From Pirellulales bacterium (GTDB lineage Bacteria > Planctomycetota > Planctomycetia > Pirellulales > DATAWG01): 48,310 bases of DNA. Of the stretch, positions 45,512 to 48,310 are shown piece by piece. The position numbers were made by a program, and so were the translations under genes. The stretch's first letter is position 1. Each line of letters starts with the position of its first letter. The notes beneath the pieces are model-generated. The model worked only from the letters and a program-made list of their open reading frames with translations. It was not told where the DNA came from and did no database searches. Where the stretch lies: NCBI GenBank assembly GCA_036267355.1, contig DATAWG010000129.1, positions 1-48,310 on the forward strand. The letters run 5' to 3'.

Positions 45512-46815
45512 TGTTGGGAGTGGCGCGCGCGTTAGCCGCACGAGGTCAGGAGATGATCGCACCGACGTTTGTGCAACTGGGCGCTACACGTGATGGCAAG
45601 GACCCCTACCTCGCGGCGGCGCGGAAACGTCGCATGCAGTCCGTGCTGATTGAGTCGCCGGCCTATCTGAAATTTCGCGCCAGTCTTCCAGACCGACCAA
45701 TCTTCGACAATCAGTTAGCCGTGCTTTGTCCGGCGAGCGCGACGCAGGTCTTGGATGCTCTCAACCAGGCCAGCCTCAAGCCGGCGCTGCTGTTGGCCGG
45801 GTTTGATCTGTATGTCCATGCGGCGTTCGAGGCGGCGACGGCGCTTGGCGTCCGGCCTGCGGGCCCGCGGCTTCCGCTGGTTCCCTGCGACAAGGCGGCC
45901 CAACGGACCGCCCTTGCTGACAAGTTTCCAAATGTCGCTCAGCCGGCCCATGTTGTTGTCACGCAACTAAAACACCTTGGAACCATCGTCCGTGAATTCA
46001 AATTCCCGGCCGTTCTTAAAGCCGTGGATGCCGCGGGAGGGCTCGCCGTTTACGCGGTAGACAATGCCAGCGAGGCCCTTCACGCTGCCGCCCGAATCGA
46101 GCGCCTGCAGAACTACGACGGCAGGCCACTCACAAATATGCTTCTCGAACAGCGGATTATGGGAGCCGAGTTTTCGCTGCAAGGGATAGCTCGCGCCGGT
46201 GATCCCGTCCTGCTCACCTTTTGCGAAAAGATCATCGAAAATGAACCGGACCGAGCGGATCCGACGCTTCGCGGCTTTCGCGAGATGGCGCACATCGGAT
46301 TGCCAGGCTTGCATGCGCCGCCGGCATTCGTCAGGCTGGCTGGCCAGTGCATGGCAGCGTTCGGCTACCCAGACGGTCCTTTCATGATCGATTTTATTCG
46401 CGATGCCCACGGCAACTTGTACTTCCTGGAAATGGGATTCCGCCTTTCCGGGTTTGGGCTAGTAAAGCTCGTCGAACAGTTGACAGGCTGGGATTGGGGT
46501 GAGTTGTCTTTCGGTTGGCTATTGGAGCATCGCTGGCCGGAGGAGCCGCCGCGCCCCCAGGCCGCATGTACAGGGCAGTGCCTTCTCCCGACCCGCGACG
46601 CCTTGGCCCGAGCGGAGCGTATGGCCGCTGATGGAGTCGTCATCGAGCGTTTCGCGTCGCCTCCGCCACACACGAATCCGGCGCTTATGGCCGACAACCT
46701 TCGCCATTCCGGCTTCAATGGGCGTGCCAGAATGGTCGGTGCATCTCCGGCCGCCATTCAAAAAGTGTTTCAGGCGATCCTGGGGCACGCAATCGATGTC
46801 GCGGGCCTCCAATGA
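45511..46815 (+). CDS. ATP-grasp ligase
   Basis: 434 residues. An N-terminal domain (1-150) precedes the ATP-grasp fold: FKFPAVLKAVDAAGGLAVY (ATP lysine), EQRIMGAEFSLQGIARAG, PFMIDFIRDAHGNLYFLEMG and FRLSGFGLVKLVEQLTGWDW. This is the pattern of carboxylate-amine ligases that join an acid to an amine or amino acid through an acyl-phosphate. The Mg-site signature normally reads E-x-N-x-R; here it reads LEMGFRLSG, so Asn is Gly and metal binding may be altered. The ATG overlaps the PP-loop TGA (TGATG), a strong sign of coupled translation. The likely role is one ligation step in making or modifying a small molecule or peptide. Confidence 0.82.
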   Translation: MLGVARALAARGQEMIAPTFVQLGATRDGKDPYLAAARKRRMQSVLIESPAYLKFRASLPDRPIFDNQLAVLCPASATQVLDALNQASLKPALLLAGFDLYVHAAFEAATALGVRPAGPRLPLVPCDKAAQRTALADKFPNVAQPAHVVVTQLKHLGTIVREFKFPAVLKAVDAAGGLAVYAVDNASEALHAAARIERLQNYDGRPLTNMLLEQRIMGAEFSLQGIARAGDPVLLTFCEKIIENEPDRADPTLRGFREMAHIGLPGLHAPPAFVRLAGQCMAAFGYPDGPFMIDFIRDAHGNLYFLEMGFRLSGFGLVKLVEQLTGWDWGELSFGWLLEHRWPEEPPRPQAACTGQCLLPTRDALARAERMAADGVVIERFASPPPHTNPALMADNLRHSGFNGRARMVGASPAAIQKVFQAILGHAIDVAGLQ

Positions 46816-46903
46816 ATGCCACGCGATGCAATGATGCACATCGCTTGGTTTGCCGGTTTTCGCTCGCGATTTGCCCGAAACCGCTCTATACCGAGGAGAA
46901 CGG

Positions 46904-47881
46904 ATGAACCGCGGTCTTGCCTGGTTGACCTTGTTCATGGTGCTATCGGCAATCAGGCTGGTTTATTTGGCAGAACTACTGCAGCGCATCAACACAGCCC
47001 TATTACTACTCGGCTGTTTCGGCCTTGTCACGATTCTGTTCTTAGTCCACCGCGTGGTCGTCGACCGCTCTGTGGTTCGCTGTCTGGCACGTGCCTGGAC
47101 GGTTTGGCCCGACATCTTGGCCCTGAATTTGACAACGGCGGTGGTATGGGCCGGCCATTTTTTTGCTTTGTCTTCTGGCCTGGAGCCCGTCGTCTATGGC
47201 GGGATTGCCAACGCAGGCCAGCCGGTGGCGACAGTGTTCCTGGCATCGATGATCTCCTGCCATTGCCGCATTACGCGCGCGGATGTGCTCGTGTCAGTGG
47301 GTGTATTGGCAGGCATCATCTGGCTCGCCGTCACGACTTGGTCCGGTCGCTCCGCTGTCGGCAACATATCGCACGGCGCGGCAATTGCCGGCATTGGAAT
47401 GAGTGTCGCGACCGCGCTCGGGATGGCAGGGACGACAGTGTTCGTTACCCGCTTGCATCTCCGAGGCATCGAGACCACCGAAGCCATGGCCCTTCGCTTT
47501 ATCACGCTATTGGTGGTGTCGGCGGCACTGCTGCCGGGCAATGCCTTGTCCGCCGCTCCTCCGGCGCTGACCATCCACGTCGTGGTGTTGAGCTTGCTGG
47601 GCTTTGCCCTGCCGCTTTTTTGCTACCAACGCGGCGTCGAGGCGATTGACGATCCGCAGATCGTGTCGTTACTGCTTGCGATGCTCCCAATATTGCAATT
47701 GCTCACGCAATTCGCCGACCCACGGCTGACGTTCAGCTTCAACTCCCTCATAGGCATCGTTGCGATGATCGGCTTCTCATCGCTGGGAATTACCTTGCGA
47801 ATCTTCAATCGGCCGGCGACGAGCGGCGCATCGAGCTCCGACGCGGGGCAGATTGTCGACGCGAAAGACCTCGCCGAATGA
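46904..47881 (+). CDS. EamA/DMT-family transporter
   Basis: 325 residues with about ten membrane helices in the drug/metabolite transporter pattern: LALNLTTAVVWAGHFFALSSGL, PVVYGGIANAGQPVATVFL, ADVLVSVGVLAGIIWLAV, HGAAIAGIGMSVATALGMAG, FITLLVVSAALLPG and LTIHVVVLSLLGFALPLFCY. EamA proteins export or import metabolites, often amino acid derivatives. ATG 46904 has GAGGAGA about 5 bases upstream. It follows the ATP-grasp gene by 88 bp on the same strand and would suit export of the product of the PP-loop/ATP-grasp pair. The last 25 residues are a polar cytoplasmic tail. Confidence 0.85.
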   Translation: MNRGLAWLTLFMVLSAIRLVYLAELLQRINTALLLLGCFGLVTILFLVHRVVVDRSVVRCLARAWTVWPDILALNLTTAVVWAGHFFALSSGLEPVVYGGIANAGQPVATVFLASMISCHCRITRADVLVSVGVLAGIIWLAVTTWSGRSAVGNISHGAAIAGIGMSVATALGMAGTTVFVTRLHLRGIETTEAMALRFITLLVVSAALLPGNALSAAPPALTIHVVVLSLLGFALPLFCYQRGVEAIDDPQIVSLLLAMLPILQLLTQFADPRLTFSFNSLIGIVAMIGFSSLGITLRIFNRPATSGASSSDAGQIVDAKDLAE

Positions 47882-48146
47882 CGCGGACACCGGCCGATGG
47901 TTTTTGCCGGGCTCCTTCGCTTTTGTCGCTAGCATTTCTCCGCACAAATTGCGGGCGCCGGCGAAATCGTCCTTCGCCCCTTGGAGCGAGGCCAGTCTGC
48001 CATCGTTTTTTGCAATTTCCGCAGTGTTTGAATAGACGAACCGGCGGATGGCGACGGTCGCAATGGCCGCACGGCGCAGCCCTCGTCGGATTTTCCGGAC
48101 CCAAGCACGTCCACCGTGGGCAATCTCTATACGACCAGATTCTAGT

Positions 48147-48220
48147 TACGCCCGGCAGGGATCGAACCTGCAACCTGCGGATTAGAAGTCCGCTGCTCTA
48201 TCCAATTGAGCTACGGGCGC
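48147..48220 (-). tRNA. tRNA-Arg (TCT anticodon)
   Basis: The complement folds as a tRNA. Acceptor GCGCCCG pairs with CGGGCGT (first pair G-U), with discriminator A. The D-arm has GCTCAATTGGATAGAGC. The anticodon stem GCGGA/TCCGC encloses loop CTTCTAA, giving anticodon TCT for arginine. The T-arm has GGTTCGATCCC. CCA is not encoded. tRNA genes of this type are common integration sites; it flanks the five-gene plus-strand block. Confidence 0.93.
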
Positions 48221-48310
48221 TTGGGCTGAGAATTATAGGTTCAAATCGTTTCGCATTCTGCCCGATTTTGGATACCGTCAATCCGCCGCATGAGCGGCTA
48301 TCGGATGGTA

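Noticed and set aside
46816-46903. Short precursor peptide gene between ATP-grasp and exporter
   Set aside because: The 88-bp gap holds no ATG-initiated frame with an RBS other than the exporter's own start.

Overview
The window is high-GC DNA from what is most likely a member of the Planctomycetes (Pirellulales-like). The signs are a type I sulfatase with a signal peptide, a tiny lipoprotein of a type I associate with this phylum, an FHA-headed sigma-54 activator, a MacB-type transporter with a very long linker, a fused FAD/Fe-S oxidase, and many short palindromic repeats between genes. This placement is inference; no marker gene or rRNA is present.

Layout. (1) 1-11.3 kb, minus strand: a decayed polymorphic-toxin locus. 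A giant Rhs/YD-repeat gene (about 10.5-3.6 kb) carries two in-frame amber codons and two compensating single-base indels. It is joined abruptly to the 5' half of a glycosyltransferase gene. It ends in a short toxin tip that overlaps a candidate immunity gene by ATGA. An IS66 element (585-3313) separates this pair from a second, orphan toxin tip (Tox-REase-7-like) with its own ATGA-coupled partner running off the window edge. (2) 11.5-20.7 kb: an indoleamine 2,3-dioxygenase, a MacB-like transporter, tRNA-Met, a sulfatase, a 183-bp tandem repeat array with REP-like palindromes, a DUF309 protein, a small lipoprotein, and HU with a clear promoter. (3) 21.2-36.7 kb: mostly minus-strand metabolic genes: YkgJ-like protein, class V aminotransferase/cysteine desulfurase, moaA, moaE, a small ORF, moaD, a GlcD/GlcF-like oxidase, membrane proteins, a QueD-like protein, a PH-domain protein, a KAS III enzyme, a glutamine-amidotransferase-fold protein without its nucleophile, and the sigma-54 activator. 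(4) 37.1-48.2 kb, plus strand: a CbiX-like chelatase, an ISAs1 transposase remnant, then five same-strand genes: SIR2-like/TIR protein, membrane-anchored STAND NTPase with about 14 WD40 blades, PP-loop ATPase, ATP-grasp ligase and EamA exporter. A tRNA-Arg follows.

The last block is the most unusual. The SIR2-TIR and STAND genes overlap by 4 bp and look like an NAD-consuming effector under a repeat-sensor NTPase, the logic of bacterial immune conflict systems. The PP-loop and ATP-grasp genes overlap by 1 bp and, with the exporter, look like a small-molecule or peptide-modifying cassette. Whether the two halves form one system cannot be settled from one sequence, but the strand, spacing and flanking mobile remnant and tRNA make it a good candidate island.
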